64,000 nt of DNA from Nocardiopsis alborubida (GCF_012396365.1 NZ_JAAXPG010000037.1:1-64000); one strand, 5' to 3'. Counted from the first letter of the stretch, positions 50,471 through 60,282 are shown. A program made the numbers and translations. The notes: generated by a model from the letters alone, not told the origin.

Positions 50471-51652
50471 ATGACCGAGCAGAGCCCGTGGCCGACGCGG
50501 CGGGCGGGGCGGTCGACCGTCCTGGCCCAGTTCGGCCACACCCGAGCCGACCTGACGCAGTGGGCGCTGACCACCGGCGACGTGCTCGCCGACGCGGTCG
50601 TCGCCGAGATGCACCAGATCGGGATGCGGCAGGCCAGGCCCGTGGTGAGCAAGGGAACCCGGGAGGGCCTGGCCTCCCTCACCGACCCGCCTCCGGCACT
50701 GGAGGCGCTGCTGCGGCAGACCGAGAGCGTGCCCGGCTACGTGGACGACTCCCTGCTCGACCAGGGCCCCATGCCGTTCTACACCTCGCCGCCGCCGGTG
50801 CACATCATCGCGCTCAACGCGGGCTCCCTGATCCGGGTCTACGAGTCGCCGTCGATCTCCAAGGTGCTGACGACGACGGGTCGGCTGGTCGAATCCGCGC
50901 AGCGGCGCATCCAGGAGACCGGGGCGTGGCTCACCCAGGTCATGCTGCCCGGCGGCCTCCGCGTCGGGCAGCCGGGCTACGTGGCGACCCTGGAGGTGCG
51001 GATGCTGCACGCGCACATGCGCAGGCTCGCGTTGGACCGCGGCTACGACAGCGCGGCGGACGGCTGTCCGATCAACCAGGTCGACCTGGGGCGGACCTGG
51101 ATGGACTTCACCCTGACCGCCTACACCGCCGAAGAGCTCCTCGGGTTCGGGCTGAGCAGCCGCGAGCTGGCAGAGCTGTACCGCTACTGGTGGTACGTCG
51201 CCCACCTGCTGGGGATCGACGCGCGCCTGGTCGAGGGGATCGTGGGCAACGAGGCCGCCGCACGCCTCGACGCCGTCTTCCAGACCGTCACCGGACCGGT
51301 CACGGAGGACTCCGCCGTGCTGGCGGACGCGACATTGGCGTCGGCGACCTCCGCGCTGCACGGACTGCTCAAGGTCCCGCCCGGACTGGCCCGACCGGCG
51401 CTGAACGCGATCGCCCGCCGGATCCACGGGGACGGCATGTGCCAGGACCTGCGCATCCCCGCGGCCCCGGTCGCCGACGCGTGGCTGGGACCGGCGCTGT
51501 CCGGGCTCGCCCTGGCGCGCGACCGTCGCCGCCGGGACCCGAGGCGGTGGCAGGCCGCGATCGACCAGAACCTGGCGGCCGCCCGCGAACTGGTGGCCCG
51601 GCCCGGCCAGCCGACGGCCTACCAGCGCGGCGCCACCGGATCCGAGGACTGA
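50471..51652 (+). CDS. MpaB/DUF2236-type oxygenase
   Basis: A 393-residue protein of the DUF2236 family, which includes fungal MpaB and the latex-clearing protein Lcp, both heme-b oxygenases that cut C=C bonds. Seen here: FYTSPPPVHIIALNAGSLIR, RRIQETGAWLTQVMLPGGLR, EVRMLHAHMRRLALDRGYDS with the likely heme-ligand His, and YRYWWYVAHLLGIDARLVEG. AGGAGAG precedes the ATG at 50471. If it cleaves an isoprenoid double bond, the following aldehyde dehydrogenase would oxidise the aldehyde product (inference). Confidence 0.82.
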   Translation: MTEQSPWPTRRAGRSTVLAQFGHTRADLTQWALTTGDVLADAVVAEMHQIGMRQARPVVSKGTREGLASLTDPPPALEALLRQTESVPGYVDDSLLDQGPMPFYTSPPPVHIIALNAGSLIRVYESPSISKVLTTTGRLVESAQRRIQETGAWLTQVMLPGGLRVGQPGYVATLEVRMLHAHMRRLALDRGYDSAADGCPINQVDLGRTWMDFTLTAYTAEELLGFGLSSRELAELYRYWWYVAHLLGIDARLVEGIVGNEAAARLDAVFQTVTGPVTEDSAVLADATLASATSALHGLLKVPPGLARPALNAIARRIHGDGMCQDLRIPAAPVADAWLGPALSGLALARDRRRRDPRRWQAAIDQNLAAARELVARPGQPTAYQRGATGSED

Positions 51653-51794
51653 GGGGCCGGGACAGCGCCCGCACACCGGCACGGCCGGAACCGGATCGAG
51701 GGCCCGGCCGGAACGCGGACCCTGCCGGAACCGGAAGACGGGGCACTCCCGGGCAGCCGACCCGCCAGAGCAGCCGAGCAGCAGAGGGAAGTCG

Positions 51795-53246
51795 ATGCAG
51801 ACCAACGGCTACACGAACATGTTCTACGTCAACGGGCGCTGGATCCGCTCGCACAGTACGCGGCAGGTCGTGGTGACCAACCCGGCCACCGAGGAGAGCC
51901 TGGGCCAGGTGACGCTGGGGGACGTCACCGACGTCGAGGCGGTGGTCGACGCCGCCCGCCGGGCCGCGCCGGGCTGGGCCCGGACGCCCGTGTCCGAGCG
52001 TGCGGCGCTGCTGCGGGCCGTCGCGGCCGAACTGACCCTGCGCCATGAGGAGATCGCGCGGCTGGAGACGGCGGAGGTCGGTTCCCCGATCACCCTGTCC
52101 CGCCGAGCGCACGCGCAGAGCCCGATCGACCTCTTCACCGCGGCCGCCGACCTGATCGAGCAGGCCGAGCCGGACGGGACGATCCCCGGTGCGACGGTGC
52201 TGCGCGAACCGTACGGGGTGGTCGGCGCGATCACCCCGTGGAACTACCCGCTGCACCAGAGCGCGGCCAAGACGGCCCCGGCACTGGCGGCCGGGAACAC
52301 CGTCGTGTACAAGCCCAGCGAGACCACCCCGCTGGGGGCCTACGCCCTGGCCGAGGCGATCGACTCGGTGGGCCTGCCGCCCGGTGTGTTCAACATGGTC
52401 ATGGGCGACGGGACGACCGTCGGAGCGCGCGTCGCCGGCCACCCGGACGTCGACCTCGTGTCGTTCACCGGTTCCACCCGGGCCGGTGTCCAGGTCGCGA
52501 CCGCGGCGGCGGCCACCGTCAAGAAGGTCTCCCTGGAACTGGGCGGCAAGAGCCCCGCCGTCATCCTGCCGGGCGCGCCGCTGCGACCGGCCGTGCGGCG
52601 GGCACTGCGCTCGGGCTTCCTCAACTCCGGCCAGACGTGCATGGCCCTGACCCGGATCCTCGTCGACCGGGCGCGCCTGGCCGAGACCGAGGAGATCGTC
52701 CGCGCCACGGTCGCCGACTACGTCGTGGGCGACCCGACCGATCCGGACACCGAGTACGGCCCGCTCGTCTCGAAGGCGCAGCGGGACCGCGTGCGCGACT
52801 ACGTCCGCCGGGGACAACGGGAGGGCCTGCGCCTGATCACCGGCGGCCCCGACCGCCCGGCCGCGCTGGAGCGCGGCTACTACCTGCCGCTGACGGTCTT
52901 CTCCGACGTCCCGCCCGCCTCGGCCCTGGTGACCGACGAGATCTTCGGTCCCGTGCTGGTGATCCAGGTCTACGACTCGGTCCACGAGGCCGTCGACCTG
53001 GCCAACCGCACGCCCTACGGTCTGTGCGCCGGGGTGTGGGGCGCAGACCGCGCCGAGGCCGTCGAGGTGGCGGGGCGGCTTCAGGCCGGTCAGGTCTTCG
53101 TCAACGGTGCCGGGTTCAACCCCGCCGTCCCCTTCGGCGGCCACAAGCGGTCGGGGATCGGCCGCGAGTACGGACGCTACGGGCTGGAGGAGTTCCAGCA
53201 GACCAAGGGGCTGGTGTTCGGCGCCGACGCCGCCGGTTCCGGTTGA
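51795..53246 (+). CDS. NAD(P)-dependent aldehyde dehydrogenase
   Basis: A 483-residue ALDH with VVGAITPWNYPLHQSAAKTA (Asn), VYKPSETTPLGA (cofactor), FTGSTRAGVQVA, LELGGKSPAVIL (general base Glu) and NSGQTCMALTRILVD (catalytic Cys). The C-terminal PFGGHKRSGIGREYGRYGLE is complete. It oxidises an aldehyde to the acid; the neighbouring MpaB-type oxygenase is the likely source of that aldehyde. There is 142 bp between the two genes with no terminator seen. Confidence 0.93.
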   Translation: MQTNGYTNMFYVNGRWIRSHSTRQVVVTNPATEESLGQVTLGDVTDVEAVVDAARRAAPGWARTPVSERAALLRAVAAELTLRHEEIARLETAEVGSPITLSRRAHAQSPIDLFTAAADLIEQAEPDGTIPGATVLREPYGVVGAITPWNYPLHQSAAKTAPALAAGNTVVYKPSETTPLGAYALAEAIDSVGLPPGVFNMVMGDGTTVGARVAGHPDVDLVSFTGSTRAGVQVATAAAATVKKVSLELGGKSPAVILPGAPLRPAVRRALRSGFLNSGQTCMALTRILVDRARLAETEEIVRATVADYVVGDPTDPDTEYGPLVSKAQRDRVRDYVRRGQREGLRLITGGPDRPAALERGYYLPLTVFSDVPPASALVTDEIFGPVLVIQVYDSVHEAVDLANRTPYGLCAGVWGADRAEAVEVAGRLQAGQVFVNGAGFNPAVPFGGHKRSGIGREYGRYGLEEFQQTKGLVFGADAAGSG

Positions 53247-53474
53247 GGCCGCTGACGGAGGCGGTGCGGTCAGGCGGCCGCCGTCGGGACACGACCGGCA
53301 GGAGGGGCGGTCCGTCCCGCCCCGTCTCCTGGAGGCCGTGCGGCCCCGGAACCCAGGGATCCGACTCCGCGGAACGCGGAACACACCGCTCGCCAGGAGG
53401 ACAGCGGGCCCGGCCGCCCGCGCGGGGTGGCCGGGCCCCTGCCGTGCTCGGCGCACACACCGACACGCCACGGA

Positions 53475-54056
53475 CTACTGCTGGCGGGGGTACTGGTCCC
53501 AGGAGCCGTTCTGCGGCGGCTGCTGCTCGAAGCCCTGCTGCGGATACTGCTGGGGCGGGTAGTAGCCCTGGTTCATCTGGTGGTGCGGGTGGTAGGCCGC
53601 GTGCTGCTGCGCGTACCCCTGGTTGGCGGCCTGGTCGCGGACCGTGAAGAACCACTGGGACAGGGGCCGGTGCAGCAGGACCACTCCGGTGACGGCCAGT
53701 GGGAGCAGGAACAGCGCCCAGAGAACACTGGTCCCGCTGAACAGCATCAACGACTGCAGGACGATCTGAATGATGAGGACGACCTTGGCCATGGTCCGCG
53801 CCCAGGAACGGCCACGGACGACCGGGATCGCCACCACGGCCAGGAGAGCGCCGATGAAGGTGTGGGGCAGCGAGTAGCCGAACGCGTACCCGGGCTCGAC
53901 GCCGAACATGGGCGCGGTGGTCATGTTGAGGACGAGCACGGCCAACGAGATGGCAGCGGAGATCCAGAGCACCACGGCCAAGCCACGCACCGGTCCGGGA
54001 GCGCGGAGCTGTTCCGGGTAGGCGGTCGGGCCGGGCTGTGGGGGGTGGGGTTGCAT
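53475..54056 (-). CDS. Membrane protein with a Gln/Pro/Tyr-rich tail
   Basis: A 193-residue protein with four hydrophobic helices (LAVVLWISAAISLAVLVL; HTFIGALLAVVAIPVV; VVLIIQIVLQSLMLFSG; WALFLLPLAVTGVVLL) between a Pro-rich N-terminus and a low-complexity C-terminal tail (YYPPQQYPQQGFEQQPPQNG). This arrangement is common in small actinobacterial membrane proteins near the cell wall; function unknown. It converges with the aldehyde dehydrogenase; 53247-53474 between them has no gene. ATG at 54056 has AAAGG upstream. Confidence 0.7.
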   Translation of the reverse strand: MQPHPPQPGPTAYPEQLRAPGPVRGLAVVLWISAAISLAVLVLNMTTAPMFGVEPGYAFGYSLPHTFIGALLAVVAIPVVRGRSWARTMAKVVLIIQIVLQSLMLFSGTSVLWALFLLPLAVTGVVLLHRPLSQWFFTVRDQAANQGYAQQHAAYHPHHQMNQGYYPPQQYPQQGFEQQPPQNGSWDQYPRQQ

Positions 54057-54779
54057 GGAGGCCTTTTCGGTGGGGAGGAAGGGCGGGCCGAGAAACGGCC
54101 GGGGGAGGAGTTTCGCCACGGTCGGCTCGTACCGTGCCCGGCAGGACCGAAATCGGCGGGGACGGAACAGCCGAAGCGGAACCAGGACGCAGTTTAGTGG
54201 CCGTTCGGACACGCATCGTGTCGGATTGTCTGGCCACATGTGGCCGTGTGCGTTTCCCGGGGACGGCAGGGGTTGTCGCCCGCCTCGCCGAATGCCTGTG
54301 CGTTTGCCCGGGCGAACTCCGAGGTCCGAACTCCGAACAGTGCGCGAAGGCAAGGGATTGTTGTTTTCCCGATGTGCCCGACACGTGCGGTGCAGGAATG
54401 TGCTGCCCCGGAGCCGAGTGTTTTCGAGGAGCTGTTGAGAACGCGTCACACGAACTCCGGAGGAGTGGTGGATGCGGTCAACGGGGCCCGCGTCGAGCCA
54501 GGGCGGATCGACATCATGCTCGGCGCGGCCTGCCCGGTAGGAACCCCGCCGACGGGAGGCGGATCGCCGTTCGGTCGAACCCCTCGTGCGACGACCGTAC
54601 TCCGTGGTGTGCAGGAGGCTCTGGTGGCGCGGGGACCGCCTCCCACCACGAACCAGAGCCTCCGTCATATCCGGGCCGCGGGTGCGGGGGCGGCCGCCGC
54701 CCCCGCACCACCGACGATCCCTCGGGCGGGGGCCCGCCGCCAGCACCGGACCGCTCCGCGCGTCACCGCGGGCGGGGGG
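54057..54779. other. Intergenic region with a long hairpin
   Basis: About 720 bp between two leftward genes. The right part should carry the transcription end of the BCCT gene (hairpin 54614-54663). The left part, with AT-rich stretches near 54350-54430, should carry the promoter of the membrane protein gene. No protein-like frame is seen on either strand. Confidence 0.4.
54614..54663 (-). terminator. Hairpin downstream of the BCCT gene
   Basis: GGAGGCTCTGGT (54614-54625) and ACCAGAGCCTCC (54652-54663), perfect 12-bp arms with a 26-nt loop, about 120 bp past the BCCT stop. Confidence 0.55.
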
Positions 54780-56414
54780 TCACCTCGCAGCCGCCGCAGG
54801 CGGGGACGGAGGCGTGTCCAGTCCCGGTTCCTCCCCCTGGTCGGGGCGGAGGTCGGGCCCGGACCCGGCCCCGGCGGGGTCGGGGCTCCGAGCGTCGAGG
54901 CGGTAGCTGTCGTGCTCGCGGAGCCAGCGCACGAGGGAGGCGGCGACCAGGGTCAGGATGATGATCAGCGGGAAGGCGGTCACGACCGACAGCGTCTGCA
55001 ACGCGTCGGTGCCTCCGGCGGACATCACCGAGACCGACACCGCGGCGAGGACGAGGGCCCAGAGCACGCGGTTGGCCCGCGAGGGCTCGACGTCGTTCGG
55101 CAGGTCACGGGATGTGGCCGCGCCCATGATGTAGGACGCGGAGTCCAGCGTCGTGGCCAGGAAGACCAGCAGCAGGAGCAGGAACAGCGGGGTGATGATC
55201 CAGTTGAGCGGGAACGCCTCCAGCGTGGCGAAGATGGCCGGGACCGCGCCCTCGGACTCCAGGGTGTCGACGATGGGCGCCTCGCCCCGCAGCTCGAACG
55301 CCATGCTGGAGTTGCCGAGCAGCGCGAACGAGAGCCAGCAGCCCAGGCTTCCGAAGCCGCACATGCCGACGATGATCTGCCGGACGGTGCGGCCCTTGGA
55401 GATCTTGGCGCAGAACATGCCGACGAAGGGTCCGTAGGAGATCCACCAGCCCCAGTAGAAGACCGTCCAGATCTCCTCGAAGCCGGACCCGCCGACGGGA
55501 TCGGTGTAGGTGCTCATCCGGACGATGTTCTGGGCGAGCATGCCGACGCTGTTGGTGAAGGTGTCGATGACGAAGACCGCAGGGCCCAGCACCAGGACCA
55601 GGGCGCCCAGGGCGGCGGCCAGGTAGAGGTTGAGGTTGGCGAGGCGCTTGAGGCCGCGGTGCAGGCCCAGGGCGACGCTGCCCCCGAACAGCAGGGTCCA
55701 CAGGCCGATGACGATGGTGTTGAGGGTGGCGCCCGGCTCGAACCCCAGCATGCGGGAGGCGCCCTCCGCGACGGTGGGCACGGCCAGGGCCAGCGAGGTC
55801 CCCGCCGCCCCGATCATCCCGAGGATGAAGAAGACGTCGATCAGGCGCCCCGGCCAGCGGTCGACGCGGTCGCCGAGCACCCCGCGGCAGGCCTCGCTGA
55901 GGCGCAGGCGGCGGATCCTGCGCACGTGGTAGGCGTAGGCGAGGGCGAGGGTCGGGACGCAGAAGACCGCCCAGGCGGTGGGGCCCCAGTGGAAGAGGGG
56001 ATAGGTGGCCGACCACTCGGCGGCCTCGGCGCTGTGCGGTTCGAGTTGGAACGGGGGATCCACGTGGTAGTGCGCCCACTCGATGATCCCCCAGTACATG
56101 AGGCCGCCGCCGATCGCGGCGGTGAAGATCATCGCGAGCCAGGTGGGGGTGGAGAACTCGGGGCGGTCGTCGGGACTGCCCATCCTGATGCGGCCGTACC
56201 TGCTGAAGACCAGCCAGACCAGCAGTACCGCGAGCCCGACGACGAACCACATGTACACCCAGCCCAGATCGGACTGGAGCCAGGACAGGACGTTGCCGAG
56301 CAGGCGTTCACCCGTCTGCGGCGCGATCACGAACGGCGCGCTGAAGCCGATCACCATGATCAGCGCGGGCCAGAAGACTTTGTTGTCGATGTTCCAGCGG
56401 ATGGCTCGGGTCAC
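54780..56414 (-). CDS. BCCT-family betaine/carnitine/choline transporter
   Basis: A 544-residue transporter with twelve helices. The BCCT signature is seen as MYWGIIEWAHYHVDPPFQLE, LFHWGPTAWAVFCVPTLALA, and the Trp-rich substrate region VFYWGWWISYGPFVGMFCAK. The tail (about 505-544) is Pro/Asp-rich. BCCT carriers import quaternary amines such as betaine, choline or L-carnitine. Facing the carnitine-type catabolic genes across a 235-bp divergent gap, carnitine is the likely cargo (inference). The GTG at 56414 lies within its GGAGGTG site, an awkwardly short spacing, so the true start may differ slightly. Confidence 0.92.
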   Translation of the reverse strand: MTRAIRWNIDNKVFWPALIMVIGFSAPFVIAPQTGERLLGNVLSWLQSDLGWVYMWFVVGLAVLLVWLVFSRYGRIRMGSPDDRPEFSTPTWLAMIFTAAIGGGLMYWGIIEWAHYHVDPPFQLEPHSAEAAEWSATYPLFHWGPTAWAVFCVPTLALAYAYHVRRIRRLRLSEACRGVLGDRVDRWPGRLIDVFFILGMIGAAGTSLALAVPTVAEGASRMLGFEPGATLNTIVIGLWTLLFGGSVALGLHRGLKRLANLNLYLAAALGALVLVLGPAVFVIDTFTNSVGMLAQNIVRMSTYTDPVGGSGFEEIWTVFYWGWWISYGPFVGMFCAKISKGRTVRQIIVGMCGFGSLGCWLSFALLGNSSMAFELRGEAPIVDTLESEGAVPAIFATLEAFPLNWIITPLFLLLLLVFLATTLDSASYIMGAATSRDLPNDVEPSRANRVLWALVLAAVSVSVMSAGGTDALQTLSVVTAFPLIIILTLVAASLVRWLREHDSYRLDARSPDPAGAGSGPDLRPDQGEEPGLDTPPSPPAAAAR

Positions 56415-56649
56415 CTCCGGGGTCGAGGGCGTGGACTATCCAGTTACTACTGTGTTGCGCTTGACTAATCAACCAGTCAGAATCGCTTCACCGCTGTTCG
56501 CCCTCGCTGTCATCCGCCGTCGTTCTGGAGAAAAACGTGTGGTGGCAAGGGTTTGGTGAGCTTTGGTGCGCTCGGTACGACGTCTCTGTAACGAAGTGAC
56601 AACCACGCCTGCGTTGCGAAAATCGCCATAGTGCTGTTACGTTCTCACG

Positions 56650-57570
56650 GTGAGCGACAACACGGCCGACGACGTGCGCGGCAGGGCCCGTGAGGCGATC
56701 CGCCGATCCGGCCTCTCCCAGCGGCAGTTCGCGACCGGACTCGGCATCGACCCCAGCAAACTCTCCAAGTCCCTGAACGGCACCCGGCGGTTCACCGCCC
56801 TGGAGCTGGCCGCCATCGCCGACGAGACCGGGGTGACGGTCAACTGGCTGCTCAACGGCAAGGACGACGCCGAGACGGTCTCGGCGGTGCCGCGCGACTC
56901 GTCGGCGGTGAGGCCGTCGTCCGCGAGCCTGGCGGACCACCCCACGGCCGCCCGGGAGCACAACCGCAGACTCCAGATCATCGAGGCCGCGTGGACCCTC
57001 ATCGCCGAACGCGGCTACCACGCGGTCCGCGTCGCCCAGATCGCCCAGGCCTGCGGGACGTCCAGCGCCACCGTCCACTACTACTTCCCGACCCTGCACG
57101 ACCTCCTCGTGGAGGCGCTGCGCCACTCGGTGAAGCAGGCGTTCGACCGCCAGGTCGCGGGGCTGCACACCATCGAGGACCCCTACGAGCGCCTTCTCCA
57201 GCTCATCGAACTCCAGCTCCCGGCCTCGGACCGCCTGCGGCTGGAGTGGTCGGTCTGGCTCCAGGTCTGGACGGCCGCGGCGCTGGACCCCGGGATGCGG
57301 GAGCTGCACGCCGACTCCTACCTGCGCTGGCACGAGACCATCGCCCGCACCCTGCGGGAGGGCAAGGAGAGCGGAGTCTTCGCCGACTTCGACGTCGAGG
57401 AGATGACCAGGCGCCTCACCGCCCTCATCGACGGCATGGGCATCCAGGTCATGACCGGGATGCCCGGACGGTCCGTCGCCCACATGCGCAACACCCTGCG
57501 CTCGGTCATCGACAGCGACGTCCTGGGGAACCGCGACGTCCCGGGAAACAGCGACGCCCCGGGGAACTGA
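56650..57570 (+). CDS. Fusion regulator: XRE helix-turn-helix plus TetR domain
   Basis: A 306-residue protein with two DNA-binding units. Residues 8-72 are an XRE-type helix-turn-helix: RRSGLSQRQFATGLGIDPSK, LSKSLNGTRRFTALELAAIA. Residues 100-290 are a TetR protein: LQIIEAAWTLIAERGYHAVR, IAQACGTSSATVHYYFPTLH, with a BetI-like ligand domain (WLQVWTAAALDPGMRELHAD). The tail has two copies of a short GNxDxPGN motif. It sits between the divergent transporter and the enzyme genes and probably controls both. Stand-alone XRE and TetR proteins are common; the fusion is a less usual, mainly actinobacterial form. Confidence 0.85.
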   Translation: MSDNTADDVRGRAREAIRRSGLSQRQFATGLGIDPSKLSKSLNGTRRFTALELAAIADETGVTVNWLLNGKDDAETVSAVPRDSSAVRPSSASLADHPTAAREHNRRLQIIEAAWTLIAERGYHAVRVAQIAQACGTSSATVHYYFPTLHDLLVEALRHSVKQAFDRQVAGLHTIEDPYERLLQLIELQLPASDRLRLEWSVWLQVWTAAALDPGMRELHADSYLRWHETIARTLREGKESGVFADFDVEEMTRRLTALIDGMGIQVMTGMPGRSVAHMRNTLRSVIDSDVLGNRDVPGNSDAPGN

Positions 57571-57738
57571 GACAGCCAGCACCCGCCCCGCCCTCCGACC
57601 CCGCCCTCCGCCCCCGCCCTTCCGGAGCCCTCGCCTCGGTTCCGCACGCCCCGAACGCGCACACCGACACCCGGCACCCGACGGCCGCACGGCCAGAGCC
57701 CGACACACACCGCACACACACGGATACGGAGCGCCGCC

Positions 57739-58638
57739 TTGAGCGACACCATGAACCCCAAACCCATCCTGACCTGCGCCCTCACCGGCGCTGGGGACAC
57801 CGTCGGCCGCAGCGAGCACGTCCCGGTGACGCCCCGACAGATCGCCGCCGCCGCGGTCGAGGCCGCCGATGCCGGCGCCAGCGTGGTGCACATCCACGTC
57901 CGCGACCCCGAGACGGGCGCACCCTCCCGCGACAACGCCCTCTACCGGGAGGTCGTCGACCGCATCCGCCAGACCGGCGTCGACATCGTCATCAACCTCA
58001 CGGCGGGCATGGGCGGCGACCTGGTCATCGGCCAGGAGGACCCGCTCAGGTTCGAGGAGGGCACCGACCTCGTCAACGGCCTGGACCGCCTGCCGCACGT
58101 GGAGGAACTGCTGCCCGACATCTGCACCCTGGACTGCGGCAGCCTGAACTTCGGCGACGGAAGCCAGGTGTACATCTCCACCCCGGACATGCTGCGCGCG
58201 GGCGCCAGGCGCATCCAGGAGCTCGGGGTCCGCCCGGAGCTGGAGATCTTCGACACCGGCCAGCTGTGGTTCGCCAAGACGATGCACGCAGAGGGCCTCA
58301 TCGACGACCCGTCGATGTTCCAGCTGTGCACGGGCATCCCCTACGGGGCGCCGTCGGACCCCGGCGTCCTCCAGTCGATGGTGAACCTGCTCCCGGCGGG
58401 CGCGCAGTGGGCGAGCTTCTCCATCGGCCGCAAGCAGATGCCGTGGGTGGCGCAGTCGGTGCTGCTCGGCGGGCACGCCCGGGTGGGGCTGGAGGACAAC
58501 CTCTACCTCAGCCGCGGGGTGAAGGCCACCAACGGCCAGCTCACCGAGAAGGCCGTCGCCATCATCGAGCAGCTCGGCGCCCGGGTGGCCACACCGGACG
58601 AGGCCCGCGCCATGCTCCGGCTCCGCAGCGCGGCCTAG
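57739..58638 (+). CDS. cdhB: BKACE-family enzyme, 3-dehydrocarnitine cleavage type
   Basis: A 299-residue beta-keto acid cleavage enzyme (DUF849): [56 protein letters not shown] with the zinc-binding His pair, [14 protein letters not shown] and [21 protein letters not shown] enzymes transfer a two-carbon unit from acetyl-CoA to a beta-keto acid; in carnitine breakdown CdhB turns 3-dehydrocarnitine into betainyl-CoA and acetoacetate. The neighbouring dehydrogenase and thioesterase support that. The start is TTG at 57739 with GGAG eight bases before; ATG at 57751 is the alternative. Confidence 0.85.
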   Translation: MSDTMNPKPILTCALTGAGDTVGRSEHVPVTPRQIAAAAVEAADAGASVVHIHVRDPETGAPSRDNALYREVVDRIRQTGVDIVINLTAGMGGDLVIGQEDPLRFEEGTDLVNGLDRLPHVEELLPDICTLDCGSLNFGDGSQVYISTPDMLRAGARRIQELGVRPELEIFDTGQLWFAKTMHAEGLIDDPSMFQLCTGIPYGAPSDPGVLQSMVNLLPAGAQWASFSIGRKQMPWVAQSVLLGGHARVGLEDNLYLSRGVKATNGQLTEKAVAIIEQLGARVATPDEARAMLRLRSAA

Positions 58639-58685
58639 GCACCGCCCCACACCCCACACGAACCACCGACCACATGAGGAGCACG

Positions 58686-59675
58686 ATGACGGAGAACGCG
58701 AGAACCACCCCCGAGGCCGTGCGCACGGTCGCCTGCGTCGGAGCGGGCGTCATCGGAGGCGGCTGGGTGGCCCACTTCCTGGGCCGCGGCTACCGGGTGG
58801 TCGCCTGGGACCCCGCCCCGGACGCCGAGAGCAGGCTGCGCGGGCTGGTCTCCTCGGCCTGGCCCGCGCTGGAGGAGCTGGGCCTGGCCGAGGGGGCCGC
58901 CATGGCGAACCTGCGGGTCGTGGACACGCTGGCCGAGGCCGTGGCCGACGCGGACTTCGTCCAGGAGAGCGCCCCGGAGCGCCTCGACCTGAAGATCGAC
59001 CTGCTGGCCGAGATCGACGCCGCCACCCCGGAGGGCGTGGTCGTCGCCTCGTCCACCTCCGGCTACAGCATGAGCGAGATGCAGGTGGGGGCCCGCACGC
59101 CGGAACGGCTCGTCGTCGGCCACCCGTTCAACCCGCCCTACCTGGTGCCCCTGGTCGAGGTCGTCGGCGGCGAGCGCAGCGAGCGGTGGGCCGTCGACTG
59201 GGCCTCGGACTTCTACCGCGCCGCGGGCAAGTCGGTGATCACCATGGAGCAGGAGCTGCCGGGGTTCATCGGCAACCGGATCCAGGAGGCCGCCTGGCGC
59301 GAGGCCCTGCACATGGTCGCCGAGGGGGAGGCGACCGTCGAGCAGATCGACCTGGCGATGACCAGCGGCCCCGGGCTGCGCTGGGCCTTCTTCGGACCCT
59401 GCCTGACCTTCCACCTGGCCGGGGGAGAGGGCGGCATGGCCCACATGCTCGACCACTTCGGCCCCTCCCTGAAGTCCCCGTGGACGCGCCTGGAGGCGCC
59501 CGAACTCACCGCCGAGCTGCGCGACCGCATGGTCGCGGGCACGGACGAGGTCGTGGCCGGGCGCTCCACCGCCGAACTGATCGCCCAGCGCGACCGCCGC
59601 CTGATCGCGGTGGCCCGCGCGCTGGAGGAGGTCGAACGCGCGGAGGCCGCCGAGCGTGCGGGGGAGAACGCGTGA
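58686..59675 (+). CDS. cdhA: L-carnitine 3-dehydrogenase
   Basis: A 329-residue 3-hydroxyacyl-CoA-dehydrogenase-like enzyme: NAD motif VACVGAGVIGGGWVAHFLGR, SASTSGYSMS-like STSGYSMSEMQ, HPFNPPYLVPLVEVVGG with the catalytic His, and GFIGNRIQEAAWREALHMVA. These features fit L-carnitine dehydrogenases (EC 1.1.1.108), which oxidise carnitine to 3-dehydrocarnitine for the BKACE enzyme upstream. ATG at 58686 has GAGGAGC upstream; an earlier in-frame start gives four extra residues. It overlaps the thioesterase gene by four bases. In several bacteria dehydrogenase and thioesterase are fused; here they are split. Confidence 0.88.
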   Translation: MTENARTTPEAVRTVACVGAGVIGGGWVAHFLGRGYRVVAWDPAPDAESRLRGLVSSAWPALEELGLAEGAAMANLRVVDTLAEAVADADFVQESAPERLDLKIDLLAEIDAATPEGVVVASSTSGYSMSEMQVGARTPERLVVGHPFNPPYLVPLVEVVGGERSERWAVDWASDFYRAAGKSVITMEQELPGFIGNRIQEAAWREALHMVAEGEATVEQIDLAMTSGPGLRWAFFGPCLTFHLAGGEGGMAHMLDHFGPSLKSPWTRLEAPELTAELRDRMVAGTDEVVAGRSTAELIAQRDRRLIAVARALEEVERAEAAERAGENA

Positions 59676-60121
59676 GCACGACACTCACCCAGCGGCTGCG
59701 GCCCGAGTGGATCGACTACAACGGCCACCTCAGCGAGGCCTACTACGTCCTGGTCTTCGGGTTCGCGACGGACGCGCTGATGGACCGGGTCGGCCTGGAC
59801 GCCGCCTACCGCGAGCGGTCCGGCTGCTCGCTGTACACGGTGGAGGCGCACGTGCGCTACCTGCGCGAGGTCGGCGCGGACGCTGAGGTCGAGGTCCGCA
59901 CCCGGGTGGTCGGTCCGGGCCCGGACCGACCCGGCGCCAAGAAGGCGCGGATCTGCCACGAGATGCGGGTCGGCGAGGACCTGGTGGCGACCGAGGAGCT
60001 GATGGCGCTCCACGTCGACCAGGCGCAGGGCCGGGCGGTGCCCTTCCCCGAGGAGGCCGCCGCGAACCTGGCGGCCCTCGCCGAACCCGCGCCCGACTAC
60101 GCGGGCCGCGCCGTCGGCTAG
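59672..60121 (+). CDS. cdhC: Betainyl-CoA thioesterase (hotdog fold)
   Basis: A 149-residue 4HBT-type thioesterase: RPEWIDYNGHLSEAYYVLVF has the catalytic-type Asp and the NGH that fits FGxHxN-like positioning; TVEAHVRYLREVGADAEVEV forms the central strand, and LVATEELMALHVDQAQGRAV the end. In carnitine catabolism CdhC releases glycine betaine from betainyl-CoA. The GTG start overlaps the dehydrogenase stop (GTGA), confirming one operon. Confidence 0.87.
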   Translation: MSTTLTQRLRPEWIDYNGHLSEAYYVLVFGFATDALMDRVGLDAAYRERSGCSLYTVEAHVRYLREVGADAEVEVRTRVVGPGPDRPGAKKARICHEMRVGEDLVATEELMALHVDQAQGRAVPFPEEAAANLAALAEPAPDYAGRAVG

Positions 60122-60282
60122 TCCGCCGCCGACCCGCGGGCGTCCCCGGCGAGGTCCGGCGGATGCGGCGCCGGGGCCGCGGAGGCCCGGGGAGCCTCCG
60201 CCGCGTTCGCGGGCGTCCCCGCCGTTCTGCCGGCCGCAGAACACCGCCCGCACCGGGCCCGGGGCCACTACAGTCCTCTGCC

